64,000 nt of DNA from an uncultured Arachnia sp. (GTDB taxonomy: Bacteria > Actinomycetota > Actinomycetes > Propionibacteriales > Propionibacteriaceae), in contig CANLTJ010000001.1 in assembly GCA_947493995.1 (NCBI GenBank), forward strand, positions 62,001-126,000, written 5' to 3'. Position 1 is the first letter of the stretch. Each line of letters starts with the position of its first letter. Of this stretch, positions 45,801 through 53,264 are shown in pieces. The notes beneath the pieces were generated by a model that searched no databases, was not told the DNA's origin, and saw nothing but the letters and a program-made list of their open reading frames with translations. Position numbers and translations under genes: made by a program.

Positions 45801-45988
45801 GTCTCGGCCATTTGTTCGGACGAGGCTCCCGGATTGGTAGCCACTACTGCGACGGCGGGCAGAGAGACCGATGGGATGAGTTCTTGCCGCAGGATGGTCA
45901 TCGAGACGACGCCGAGGACCGCGATAATGACGCACACGAGTCCGATGAACGAGCGGTTCTTCAGGCTCAGCAGGGGCAGACGGTTCAC
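42845..45988 (-). CDS. RND-family efflux permease (AcrB/HAE1-like)
   Basis: A 1047-residue proton-driven exporter. It has the classic layout of two repeats, each with one membrane helix (KNRSFIGLVCVIIAVLGVVS in the first), a large extracytoplasmic porter domain of about 300 residues and five further helices, with the charged pair of helix 4 in LAIGRMVDDSIVVIENIVRH. It is similar to the SwrC/YerP proteins of Gram-positives. There is no adaptor or outer-membrane factor gene beside it, as expected without an outer membrane. The GTG start at 45988 has AAAGG five bases upstream. A longer frame to 46048 adds 20 residues. The substrate is unknown. Two palindromes lie 94-141 bases upstream of the start. 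Confidence 0.9.
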   Translation of the reverse strand: MNRLPLLSLKNRSFIGLVCVIIAVLGVVSMTILRQELIPSVSLPAVAVVATNPGASSEQMAETVADPIERQMRTLDNVEGTSATSRSNFTTINVELDYGSDIYRAASQADALISRLESQLPEGTTTQVLTGGSGDLPAMIVSVASDLDTPELARRLDLTALADIGSVPGVATVQLIGAADEIVRITLDEAAMAANGVTQGDITSALDDAGVVLPGGSVTDGTVELDITIGNAFSSVDELAELIVIPDAADGTPVALDDVSTVELTTADVESVSRTDGRESITMLIIPTTGANFVELSDGVTTILDRAAASIGSATEFTVVFDQAPFIQESISGLATEGAWGLGFAVVVIFLFLWALRPTLITAISIPLSLLFAFIGMLATNTTINIMALAGLTLAIGRMVDDSIVVIENIVRHLGFSVKNRFATIVDAVTEVASAVVSSTVVALLVFLPITLVPGLAGELFRPFALTTVLALTGSLLVSLTIVPVLAYWFMRGRADDADDDLEETGEDPMYAASKGWLARLYRPGLSWALSHRVVTVILAIAIFGGSIAMFPLLKINLLGESGMNNIQASQTLPVGTVLEDSVAAAEETEEVLRDVEGVESIQTTVGGNQFGFGGGGSQNEISYTITTDVEADQSELATEITEALDAHEEADDTRGDLEVVDSGSLLGSDTVDVTITALDDETQAAASEQIVEALSSLDSVSSATSDFEATAPSLEVSVRGEDAAALGLSATEAAGLIAASTTDFPFGAVTLDGSDLDLYLETGSAVETVEDVENLDLGGFALSAIADVERVNIVPAISTVNAVRTITISATPVSSDDVGAVGEEVRAAMEDLDLPDGVTWEIGGVTADVDEAFNQLGLAMIAAILLIYVVLVWLFKSLIQPLILLVSIPFAATGTILALLITGTPLGLPSLVGVLMLIGIVVTNAIVLIDLVNQYRRHGMALDDALLNGGQNRVRPIIMTAAATIMAMVPPALGLSSQSSFVSGPMAIAVIGGLIASTLITLIIVPVLYSMIEGVKERHGRTPQPMDGEPEQPAPRRAEVDTTVAP

Positions 45989-46081
45989 GAGAGCCTTTCT
46001 GACGGACAGGGCGACGATCCGCGCGCCCATCCGAGAGGCCGGGAGCACGAAGAGATACTTCGATCATGGTAACGGGTGCTC

Positions 46082-46129
46082 TGGTAATACCACTGGTCTA
46101 TGCCTCACCTGTGATGGACCGCTGGTCCA
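46082..46129 (-). promoter_or_regulatory. Two palindromes upstream of the RND exporter
   Basis: TGGTAATACCA (46082-46092) is an 11-bp palindrome with 5-bp arms. TGGACCGCTGGTCCA (46115-46129) has 6-bp arms and a 3-nt centre. Both resemble sites of GntR-family repressors (TGGT-N3-ACCA form) and lie in the promoter region of the RND gene. No GntR or TetR gene is adjacent. Confidence 0.45.
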
Positions 46130-46165
46130 ACACATTACGGGTGGTGCAACGGGTTTTCGGCCGGT

Positions 46166-47236
46166 TTACCGCGCGACGAGAGCGGCTGCTTCAGCGCCGG
46201 CTCTCCTCAGCCAGTGCTCGACGTCGGTCCGGGCGGCCTCTGATGACCCGGCCAGCGTTTCGAGCGAGATGGACTTCACGGGGCACTGCGCGGCGAAGGA
46301 GCCAGCGATGACGATCGCCTTCTCCCTCCCCGCCGTGATGACGGTGCCAACCACCTTGCCTCCCATTGAGGTCTCATCGAAGCGACCTTCAGCCGTGACG
46401 ACCACATCCGCAGAGAGCAGGGCTTCGGGGAATCCGCAGATTCTCACCACCTCCGCGGCCCCCGGCACGACCGTCGCTCCCAGCAGGGACGTCAAGCCGT
46501 AGGCCGCTCCTCCCGCTGCCCCGAAACCAGCGCCTGACGGGTCGACGCCCACCACTTCAGCGAGGCGGTACAAGCCCGCCTCCAGTTCATCCACCTGGTG
46601 TCCGCCAGCTCCCTTTTGCGGCCCGAACACCGCCGCGGCGCCCGTCGGGCCCAGCAGTGGGTTGGTGACGTCGGTGAGGAGGCGAACGCCGCCGGAGGGA
46701 AGTGAGACGAGACTGCGATCATCGATCCACGCCAGCCGCCGCAGCGCCCCTCCTCCATCCGGCAGGGGCAGGCCGGCGCCGTCGAACAGCTGCACACCGA
46801 GCGCCGCAAGCGCACCGGCGCCACCGTCGGTGGTCGCTGAGCCACCCAGCGCGACGGTGACCAACGTTGCCCCTCCATCCAGCGCGATTCTGATCAGCTC
46901 CCCCACACCGCGCGTCGTGGCGTTCAGCGGGTCGAGACGCGCCATCAACGGAAGGCCTGCCGCCTGCGCCAGTTCAATGACGGCTTCCCCGGTCGGAAGC
47001 ATCAACCAGTCGGCAGTGACGGGCCGACCATCGGGCCCGGTGACTTCTGACGAGCGACGACTGGCGGTGGTCGCCGCCTCGATGGCGTCGAGCGTTCCCT
47101 CGCCGCCGTCGGCCATCGGCAGGAGAGTGAGGTCGTCATCGGGTCTCGCGCTGCGCCAGCCCACAGCGATCGCGCGTGCAGCGTCAACCGCGGTGCATGT
47201 GCCCTTGAGCGAGTCAGGAGCGATGAGCACACGCAC
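46166..47236 (-). CDS. Glycerate kinase (GlxK type)
   Basis: A 356-residue kinase of the GCK-1 family that phosphorylates glycerate, usually to 2-phosphoglycerate. Family landmarks are VLIAPDSLKGT at the start, LPMADGGEGTLDAI, and VALGGSATTDGGAGALAALG, with LLTDVTNPLLGPTGAAAVFGPQKG and VVVTAEGRFDETSMGGKV later. The GTG at 47236 has GAGGAGG six bases upstream, and the long in-frame extension upstream is not coding. The gene would feed glycerate from glyoxylate or similar pathways into glycolysis. It is divergent from the PiT transporter, and the 160-nt region between them holds both promoters. Confidence 0.93.
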   Translation of the reverse strand: MRVLIAPDSLKGTCTAVDAARAIAVGWRSARPDDDLTLLPMADGGEGTLDAIEAATTASRRSSEVTGPDGRPVTADWLMLPTGEAVIELAQAAGLPLMARLDPLNATTRGVGELIRIALDGGATLVTVALGGSATTDGGAGALAALGVQLFDGAGLPLPDGGGALRRLAWIDDRSLVSLPSGGVRLLTDVTNPLLGPTGAAAVFGPQKGAGGHQVDELEAGLYRLAEVVGVDPSGAGFGAAGGAAYGLTSLLGATVVPGAAEVVRICGFPEALLSADVVVTAEGRFDETSMGGKVVGTVITAGREKAIVIAGSFAAQCPVKSISLETLAGSSEAARTDVEHWLRRAGAEAAALVAR

Positions 47237-47396
47237 GGTTGGCCTCCTCGGGTCTGCAACAAGCGTATGCGGGTTGTCATGCTCGCTCAGTCGCGCCCCC
47301 GATTTCCCGCCGCGCAGAGACGCCGATTGAGCGTCGCAGGTTGGCAGTTTTGGCCCCGGATTACTTCCCGCAGCACTCAACAGGCATAGTTGCAGT

Positions 47397-48692
47397 GTGA
47401 GCCCTGAACTCGTGACCCTCACGCTTGTGGTCATCACTGCCTTGGTGTTTGATTTCACCAACGGCTTCCACGACACAGGCAACGCCATGGCTACCTCCAT
47501 CGCCACCAAGGCGCTGCCACCGCGCACCGCCGTGGGGCTGTCTGCAGTCCTGAATCTGGTGGGCGCTTTCCTCTCGGTGGAAGTGGCTTTGACGGTCACC
47601 AACGGAGTGATCAACATTCAGGATGCCAACGGTGCCCCACGAGCCGAGTTCCTTGCCGACGGGGGTCAAGCGCTCCTGTTGATCCTTCTTGCGGGTCTGG
47701 TGGGCGGCATCGTGTGGAACCTGATGACGTGGCTGTTCGGGCTCCCCTCCAGTTCTTCCCACGCGCTCTTCGGTGGCCTCATCGGCGCTGCGATCGCGGG
47801 GCTCGGCGTTCAGGGCGTCAAGTGGGTGGGCGACGGCACCACTCTCGACGGCGTGGTGGGCAAGGTGATTCTGCCGGGATTAATGTCACCCGTGATTGCG
47901 CTGGTCGTCGCCAGCATCGGAACCGCGCTGGTGTTCCGCATCACCAAGGGCGTTGCTGAGAAGTATCGCAACAGCGGTTTTCGTTGGGGTCAGATCGGCT
48001 CCGCCTCACTCGTCTCCCTCGCACACGGCACCAATGACGCCCAGAAAACCATGGGCGTCATCACACTTGCCCTCATCGCCAGCGGTCACTGGACCGATCT
48101 CACAGCCGTCCCGTTCTGGGTCAAGGCCGCCTGCGCCGTCGCCATCGCAGCGGGCACCTACATCGGCGGCTGGCGCATCATCCGCACGCTCGGTAAGGGC
48201 CTCGTCGAGATCTCTTCTCCTCAGGGCATGGCGGCTGAGGCGTCCTCTGCCGCCGTCATTCTGGTCTCCAGTCAGATGGGTTTTGCGCTCTCGACGACGC
48301 ACGTCGCCACCGGTTCCATCCTCGGCTCAGGAGTGGGCAAACGTGGCGCCAAGGTGAACTGGAGCGTGGCCACCCGCATGCTGCTGGCATGGGCCATCAC
48401 GCTGCCAGCTGCAGGCACCGTGGGCGCACTGATGTGGCTCATGGGACACACGCTGGGCGGGCTGTTTGGAACGCTTGTCGTCTTCGGCCTTCTGGTAGCG
48501 TCCGCCGGTTTCATGTACTGGTACTCACGCAAGGCGCCCGTCGATTCCAGGAACGTCAACGACGACTGGGTTCCGCGTGATCTCCGTCGCGATCCCGAAC
48601 TGTTCGGAGCAACTGCCATTCCGCAGGTCGACATCGCCGCAGCAGCCCCGCCCAAGAGTAAGAAGAAGAAGAGGAAGAAGGCCAAGGTATGA
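47397..48692 (+). CDS. PiT-family inorganic phosphate transporter
   Basis: A 431-residue low-affinity phosphate symporter with about ten membrane helices. Both halves carry the PiT signature: GFHDTGNAMATSI in the first and HGTNDAQKTMGVI in the second. The C-terminal end is a run of basic residues (PKSKKKKRKKAKV) that is probably cytoplasmic and is unusual in its density. The start GTG at 47397 is six bases downstream of a -10-like CATAGT (47385-47390), so the messenger may be leaderless. The stop overlaps the next small gene in an ATGA junction. No phoU gene is adjacent. Confidence 0.92.
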   Translation: MSPELVTLTLVVITALVFDFTNGFHDTGNAMATSIATKALPPRTAVGLSAVLNLVGAFLSVEVALTVTNGVINIQDANGAPRAEFLADGGQALLLILLAGLVGGIVWNLMTWLFGLPSSSSHALFGGLIGAAIAGLGVQGVKWVGDGTTLDGVVGKVILPGLMSPVIALVVASIGTALVFRITKGVAEKYRNSGFRWGQIGSASLVSLAHGTNDAQKTMGVITLALIASGHWTDLTAVPFWVKAACAVAIAAGTYIGGWRIIRTLGKGLVEISSPQGMAAEASSAAVILVSSQMGFALSTTHVATGSILGSGVGKRGAKVNWSVATRMLLAWAITLPAAGTVGALMWLMGHTLGGLFGTLVVFGLLVASAGFMYWYSRKAPVDSRNVNDDWVPRDLRRDPELFGATAIPQVDIAAAAPPKSKKKKRKKAKV

Positions 48693-48955
48693 ACAACATT
48701 ATTTTGGCCCTTGAGGGTGGGGGACAGGTTCTGCTGGTTGGCATCCTGCTCGGCGCCGGACTGCCCGCGATCTTCGCTCTGGGAATTCGGTCGTTGTCCT
48801 ATGGCGTGGGTGGCGCCGCCGATGTTGAAGCACACGAGCCGCACCCCATCGGCAAGGTGCTGGCCGTTCTGTGCTTCGCCGTCGTGATCGGCGCAGTGAT
48901 TGCGGGTGTGGGCGCGATAGTCGCCTCAGGTTTCGGCTGGGAGCTGAACTTCTAG
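48689..48955 (+). CDS. Small membrane protein coupled to the PiT transporter
   Basis: An 88-residue protein with two hydrophobic helices (about 10-36 and 55-82) joined by a short charged loop (DVEAHEPHPIGKV). Its ATG overlaps the PiT stop codon (ATGA, 48689-48692), so it is made with the transporter. Similar small proteins follow PiT genes in other actinobacteria and may be an accessory subunit, but no function is known. The stop TAG (48953-48955) interlocks with the stop of the convergent GH130 gene in a shared CTAG. Confidence 0.78.
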   Translation: MNNIILALEGGGQVLLVGILLGAGLPAIFALGIRSLSYGVGGAADVEAHEPHPIGKVLAVLCFAVVIGAVIAGVGAIVASGFGWELNF

Positions 48956-49977
48956 ACTTCCAGCGGCACTGCCGAGGCGCCCCAAGGTTTGGCTGGATCG
49001 TGGACGGCGACGGCGAGGGTCGTGTCGCTCTGACCGTAGTAGGCCAACCAGACGCCCTTAAAGAACACCAGCCCCTCGACGAAGGTCACGTTGGAGATCA
49101 GGCCGTGGGTGTCCTCGAATGTTTGCGGCCGAAGCCAGGGCTCCTGCATCCTTGCGAGGACTTTTGTGGGGTTCGCCGGGTCGATGGCAATTTGGCCACA
49201 ACGGTAGTCGACGTCCACGTGGTCGTCGAAGAACTGCCGGGTTGCGCCGTTGGTGAGCATCACCAGCAGTCCATTGTCAGTGAGAACTGGGGATGTTCCG
49301 ACTTCCACGAGGTCGGCGTCGAAACTGCCCCGTGTTGGCGAGTACATGGGCTCGGTGTCCGGAGTTCCAGGAGTCCAGTGAATGAGGTCGTCGCTGGTGG
49401 CCCAGTAAATGCCACCCTCGCCGAAGTACATCCACCACTTGCCCTGTATTCGGAAAGGTACGATCACACCAGCCTTGCTCCAGTTGTGCCCTCTGGGGTC
49501 CATGGTGGCGAAAGTGTCGAAGTCCTCGAAGAGTGGACCGTGTTTGGTCCACGTACGCAGATCCGTTGACGTGGCCAGGCACAGTTGTGCCATCGTGCGA
49601 TCCCTCGAGGCCCCCGTGTATGTGAGGTAGTAGGTGCCGTCGATGAACACGACACGTGGGTCCTCACATCCGGAGACCTCATAGTCGTGCTCCGGGGACA
49701 GGATGGGCGTCGGCTCCCGCTCGAAGTTGAATCCGTCACTGCTGGAGGCAATGCCGACGTGGGAGACGATGTCCTCGGCGTGGGCGCGGTACAGCAGTAC
49801 CACCGTGTCGTCGATGACGAGGGCCGCGGGATTGTAGAGATTGGTTGACTCCCACGAGTCTCCCAAGGGGCGCATGATCGGGTTGCCTGCATACGGTTCG
49901 AATGGGCCCAATGGGAAGGCGGCATGCTTGAAGAGGGAAACAGCGGGCACTGGAACGATCTCCTGTTCGGTGGTCAT
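48952..49977 (-). CDS. GH130-family glycosidase or phosphorylase
   Basis: A 341-residue cytoplasmic five-bladed beta-propeller of family GH130, whose members split beta-mannosides, mostly by phosphorolysis. The signatures are NLYNPAALVID, VSGCEDPRVVFIDGTYYLTYT with the conserved Asp of the catalytic site, KAGVIVPFRIQGKWWMYFGE, and VGTSPVLTDNGLLVM. Whether it is a phosphorylase or a hydrolase cannot be decided by eye, because this rests on the basic phosphate-binding residues of the subfamily. The ATG at 49977 overlaps the stop of the upstream permease (ATGA), so it belongs to the sugar ABC operon and would act on the imported oligosaccharide. Confidence 0.87.
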   Translation of the reverse strand: MTTEQEIVPVPAVSLFKHAAFPLGPFEPYAGNPIMRPLGDSWESTNLYNPAALVIDDTVVLLYRAHAEDIVSHVGIASSSDGFNFEREPTPILSPEHDYEVSGCEDPRVVFIDGTYYLTYTGASRDRTMAQLCLATSTDLRTWTKHGPLFEDFDTFATMDPRGHNWSKAGVIVPFRIQGKWWMYFGEGGIYWATSDDLIHWTPGTPDTEPMYSPTRGSFDADLVEVGTSPVLTDNGLLVMLTNGATRQFFDDHVDVDYRCGQIAIDPANPTKVLARMQEPWLRPQTFEDTHGLISNVTFVEGLVFFKGVWLAYYGQSDTTLAVAVHDPAKPWGASAVPLEV

Positions 49978-50807
49978 CCTTTGACGCCGGAGCCGACGTC
50001 GGTTGAGGTGAAGTATTTCTGGAACGCGGTGAACAACAGAACCACGGGGAACGCCAACACGCAGGCACCGGCAAGAATTGCGCCGTTGGGATTGGATGCT
50101 GTCTGAGAGACGTTGCTGATGTAGTTTGCCAGGGCCACCGCCAGTGGCTGCATGCTTGCCTCCTTCGTGATGAGAAAGGGCCAGAGGAACTCATTCCATG
50201 GTCCGATGAAGGTCACGAGGATGACGGTCACGACGGCGGGCCGCACCAGCGGCAGCGCAATCGACCACAGAGTTCTTAGCTCGCTGGCACCATCGAGACG
50301 CGCAGACTCGAAGATCGATTCCGGGAGACCGAGGAAGAACTGTCGGAAGATGAAGACCGCCGTCGTGTTGATGAGGAACGGAAGAATGATCCCCAGATAG
50401 GTATCTCCCAAGCCGTACGTTCGAGTGAGAAGAACGTACAGCGGCACCATTAGCAACTGGAACGGAATCATCTGCACAAGCAACATCAGGACGAAGATCA
50501 AACTGCGTCCTCGGAAGCGCAGACGAGCCGATGCGTAACCTGCGAGCAGCCCGAATGTCAGGGTTCCCAGCAGCACGCCGACGGTGAAGACACCGGAATT
50601 GAACAACGCTTGGAACAGCGGGACGCGGGCATTGATGTCGCTGAAGTTCTGAACTGTCCATCCGCTCGTGGGAAGGAGACTGGAGGGATCATTGGTGGGA
50701 TTGGTCTGGAACGCCCCGATCACCATGAAGTAGAACGGAAAGATGAAAATGAGCGCGCCGACGGCAAGGAGCACGTACAGGAGAATCCGCTTGGCTCTGT
50801 CAGACAT
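49974..50807 (-). CDS. Carbohydrate ABC transporter permease (MalG type)
   Basis: A 277-residue membrane subunit with six helices and the EAA coupling loop in ESIFESARLDGASELRTLWS. It pairs with the MalF-type permease just upstream. The ATG at 50807 has GGAGG eight bases upstream and overlaps the preceding gene by 8 bp. A GTG at 50816 is possible but less well placed. The family import oligosaccharides and usually share a general ATPase such as MsmK or MsiK, in line with the lack of an ATP-binding gene here. Confidence 0.93.
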   Translation of the reverse strand: MSDRAKRILLYVLLAVGALIFIFPFYFMVIGAFQTNPTNDPSSLLPTSGWTVQNFSDINARVPLFQALFNSGVFTVGVLLGTLTFGLLAGYASARLRFRGRSLIFVLMLLVQMIPFQLLMVPLYVLLTRTYGLGDTYLGIILPFLINTTAVFIFRQFFLGLPESIFESARLDGASELRTLWSIALPLVRPAVVTVILVTFIGPWNEFLWPFLITKEASMQPLAVALANYISNVSQTASNPNGAILAGACVLAFPVVLLFTAFQKYFTSTDVGSGVKG

Positions 50808-51759
50808 TGTCGCCACCTCCCCCAACTCGATTGGCCATGGCTGACAGCAGTCCCACGATGATGACCAGTACAACACCGATGGCCGAGGCCACATCTGGAT
50901 TCGTTTGCTGGAGGGCCTTCTGATAAATGAGCAGCACTGGTGTGGCTGAGGCTCCGTTCGGTCCCCCACCATTCGTGAGCAAATATGGCTCAGTGAAAAG
51001 GTTCGCACCGATGATGATCGCGAGGATGAGAACCAGAACAGTGGCCGGTCGTACTCCCGGGACGGTGACGTTCCAGAACCTGTTGAGGGTGCCAGCGCCA
51101 TCAATCGAGGCAGCCTCGTACAATTCGCCGGGGATCCCTTGCAGAGCGGCCAGATAGAGCAGGATGAAGAACCCCAGCTGCTTCCATGCCACGTACAGCG
51201 CGATCGACGGCATGGCCAAACTGGAGTTGATGAGCCACGACGGATCCGGCGCGAGCGGCCCGAGAATCGTGTTGATGAGCCCGTCCTGCGCAAAGAGCAG
51301 CAACCACACGCCGATCAGAGACACGCTGGCGGTGACATAGGGCACGTAGAACGCGACGCGGAATACCGCCGCCCATCGCACACCGGCATTGAGCGCCGTG
51401 GCCAGCACCATGGACAGCACCACTGTGATCGGAACGTTGATGACGAGGAAGATCAGCGTGTTCAGGAAAGACCGCAGGACGGCCGGGTCCGTCAGAGCCG
51501 TCACGTAGTTCGCGAACCCCACGAATTCATGATCCACATTGGAACCGGGAGCAGTGAAGATGTAGTCGTGGAACGAGATCCAGATGGCCAGGAAGAAAGG
51601 ATACGCGAACACCACGACCAGGAAGATGACATAGGGCGCGCTGAACAAGATGCCCAGTGGATGCTTGCCCAGTATCCGCTCGCTGAGCGAGGCCGTCCTT
51701 TTCTGCCCCGCGCCCCCGGCCTCATCGGCCGGGGATCGCGGAGTGGTGACGGTACTCAT
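50800..51759 (-). CDS. Carbohydrate ABC transporter permease (MalF type)
   Basis: A 319-residue membrane subunit with an N-terminal cytoplasmic segment, six helices and the EAA loop GELYEAASIDGAGTLNRF. The N-terminal region (ADEAGGAGQKRTASLSERI) is charged and disordered, as in many MalF-type proteins. The ATG at 51759 shares one base with the stop of the binding-protein gene (TGATG), and the stop overlaps the MalG-type gene by 8 bp. It forms the heterodimeric channel with that gene product. Confidence 0.93.
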   Translation of the reverse strand: MSTVTTPRSPADEAGGAGQKRTASLSERILGKHPLGILFSAPYVIFLVVVFAYPFFLAIWISFHDYIFTAPGSNVDHEFVGFANYVTALTDPAVLRSFLNTLIFLVINVPITVVLSMVLATALNAGVRWAAVFRVAFYVPYVTASVSLIGVWLLLFAQDGLINTILGPLAPDPSWLINSSLAMPSIALYVAWKQLGFFILLYLAALQGIPGELYEAASIDGAGTLNRFWNVTVPGVRPATVLVLILAIIIGANLFTEPYLLTNGGGPNGASATPVLLIYQKALQQTNPDVASAIGVVLVIIVGLLSAMANRVGGGGDNV

Positions 51760-53063
51760 CAGCCTGAGATGAGACTGTTCACCGACTCCTCAGCCGCTGA
51801 CAGTGCGTCGGGGATGGGTGTTGTGCCGAAGATGACTGCTGCGGAGTACTCGTCACGGAAGTCCTGCCACATCTCCACGGAATTGGGGACGCTTGGCACG
51901 TCGACGGTCCGTGCCGCCTGATCCGCGAAGGCAACGTAGTTGGGGTTGGCCTCGAAATAATCCGGATACGTATCCTCCAATCCCGGACGCATGGGCATCT
52001 GGCCCGTGGCCTCCAGGAACGCGCCGTCGGCTTCCTCGCTGGTGGTGAACTTCAGAAACTCCCACGCCGTGCCTGTGTTCTCACAGCTCGTGAACATGGA
52101 GATGTTCTTGGCGTCGGCGAACGTGTAGATGTCCTCCGGGGCCTTGCCGTCCTGTGTGGGAACCGGCATGAACCCATAATCGATCTGGCCGTCATAAGAG
52201 GCGATGGCCCACGGACCCGCCATCTGCATGGCCGATGCACCGGTGCCCATCGCGTCGTCGTTGGAGGCCTCTTGTGGAGCGAGTCCCTGCTCGTACAATC
52301 CGCGGAAGAACTCCATCACCGCCTCGCCGTCCTCATCGTTGAACGTCGCCTCGCCATCCTCCACGAGATTCGTGCCGTCGGTCTGAGCGAGATAGGTGGG
52401 ATAGAAATCGAACCATGACTGGAAGAACTCGCTCGTGGGCGCAGGCCAGATCGCAGCGTCGGCGGCACCCGAATCGACGATCTGCTGGGCATTTGAAGTG
52501 AACTTCTCAAAGGTGTCCATGTCTGGATTCTCGGGATCGATCCCAGCCTCGCTGAAGATCTCCTTGTTGTACATCACCATGACGGGGTTGGACTTCCATG
52601 GCACTTGGAAGAGGCCCCCGTCCTGACCGCGATATCCCTCGACAAGTTCTCCACCACGCTCCGTGAGGTAGTCCTCACCTCCCTCCATGATGGTGAGATC
52701 GACGAGACCGCCCTGCCGTTCCCACTGGGGCGCCGCGGCCGGCGAGATGTTGTACACGAGGCACGGTGCGGTGCCCGCTGTGATGGCAGCCGTGATGGCT
52801 TCCTCGGAGCTGGAGCCCGCCGGGATCTCCTGGGCGGTGACCTGCTGATCGGGATTCTCGGCATTCCACTGATCGGTGACCTCGTTCCCCCACGCCACCT
52901 CTTGCTCGTTGTTGGAGAACCAGACGGTGATCGGGCCCGTGGCGCCAGATTCCTCCGTGGTTCCGTTTCCAGTACCTTCCCCACCACTGTCCCCGCCGCA
53001 GGCGGTCAGCAGGGCGACGGCGGCCAGCCCGACGATTGCAGAGGTTGATCTCCGATTGGTCAT
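51759..53063 (-). CDS. Extracellular carbohydrate-binding lipoprotein of an ABC transporter
   Basis: A 434-residue lipoprotein that captures the sugar. It has a signal peptide with lipobox LLTACGG, a Gly/Glu/Ser linker, then the SBP_1 fold: ITVWFSNNEQEVAWGNEVTD, GTAPCLVYNISPAAAPQW, and MQMAGPWAIASYDGQIDYGF with the aromatic residues that stack on the sugar. The ATG at 53063 has GAGGAG six bases upstream. A TGAG-ACG-CTCA dyad (53078-53088) in the leader, just downstream of a possible -10 TAGCAT, could be a repressor site. The gene is divergent from a large secreted protein across 201 nt, and the operon below it contains both permeases and a GH130 enzyme. Confidence 0.9.
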   Translation of the reverse strand: MTNRRSTSAIVGLAAVALLTACGGDSGGEGTGNGTTEESGATGPITVWFSNNEQEVAWGNEVTDQWNAENPDQQVTAQEIPAGSSSEEAITAAITAGTAPCLVYNISPAAAPQWERQGGLVDLTIMEGGEDYLTERGGELVEGYRGQDGGLFQVPWKSNPVMVMYNKEIFSEAGIDPENPDMDTFEKFTSNAQQIVDSGAADAAIWPAPTSEFFQSWFDFYPTYLAQTDGTNLVEDGEATFNDEDGEAVMEFFRGLYEQGLAPQEASNDDAMGTGASAMQMAGPWAIASYDGQIDYGFMPVPTQDGKAPEDIYTFADAKNISMFTSCENTGTAWEFLKFTTSEEADGAFLEATGQMPMRPGLEDTYPDYFEANPNYVAFADQAARTVDVPSVPNSVEMWQDFRDEYSAAVIFGTTPIPDALSAAEESVNSLISG

Positions 53064-53264
53064 TGCACACTCCTCATTGAGACGCTCAGTGCTCGCATGC
53101 TAACCCCTGCTCAAGGTCAACTCGGGTGACAAATGTCCGCGCCTGACAGAAAGTTGCGCAGAGGCACCCTGAGGTGACCCCGGCGCTCCGTAGCATCACA
53201 GACAGACCGGGAATGAGCGCCGGACCGCGGCGAGTCCCCCAGGCTCGAGGAAAGTGGGTCAACG

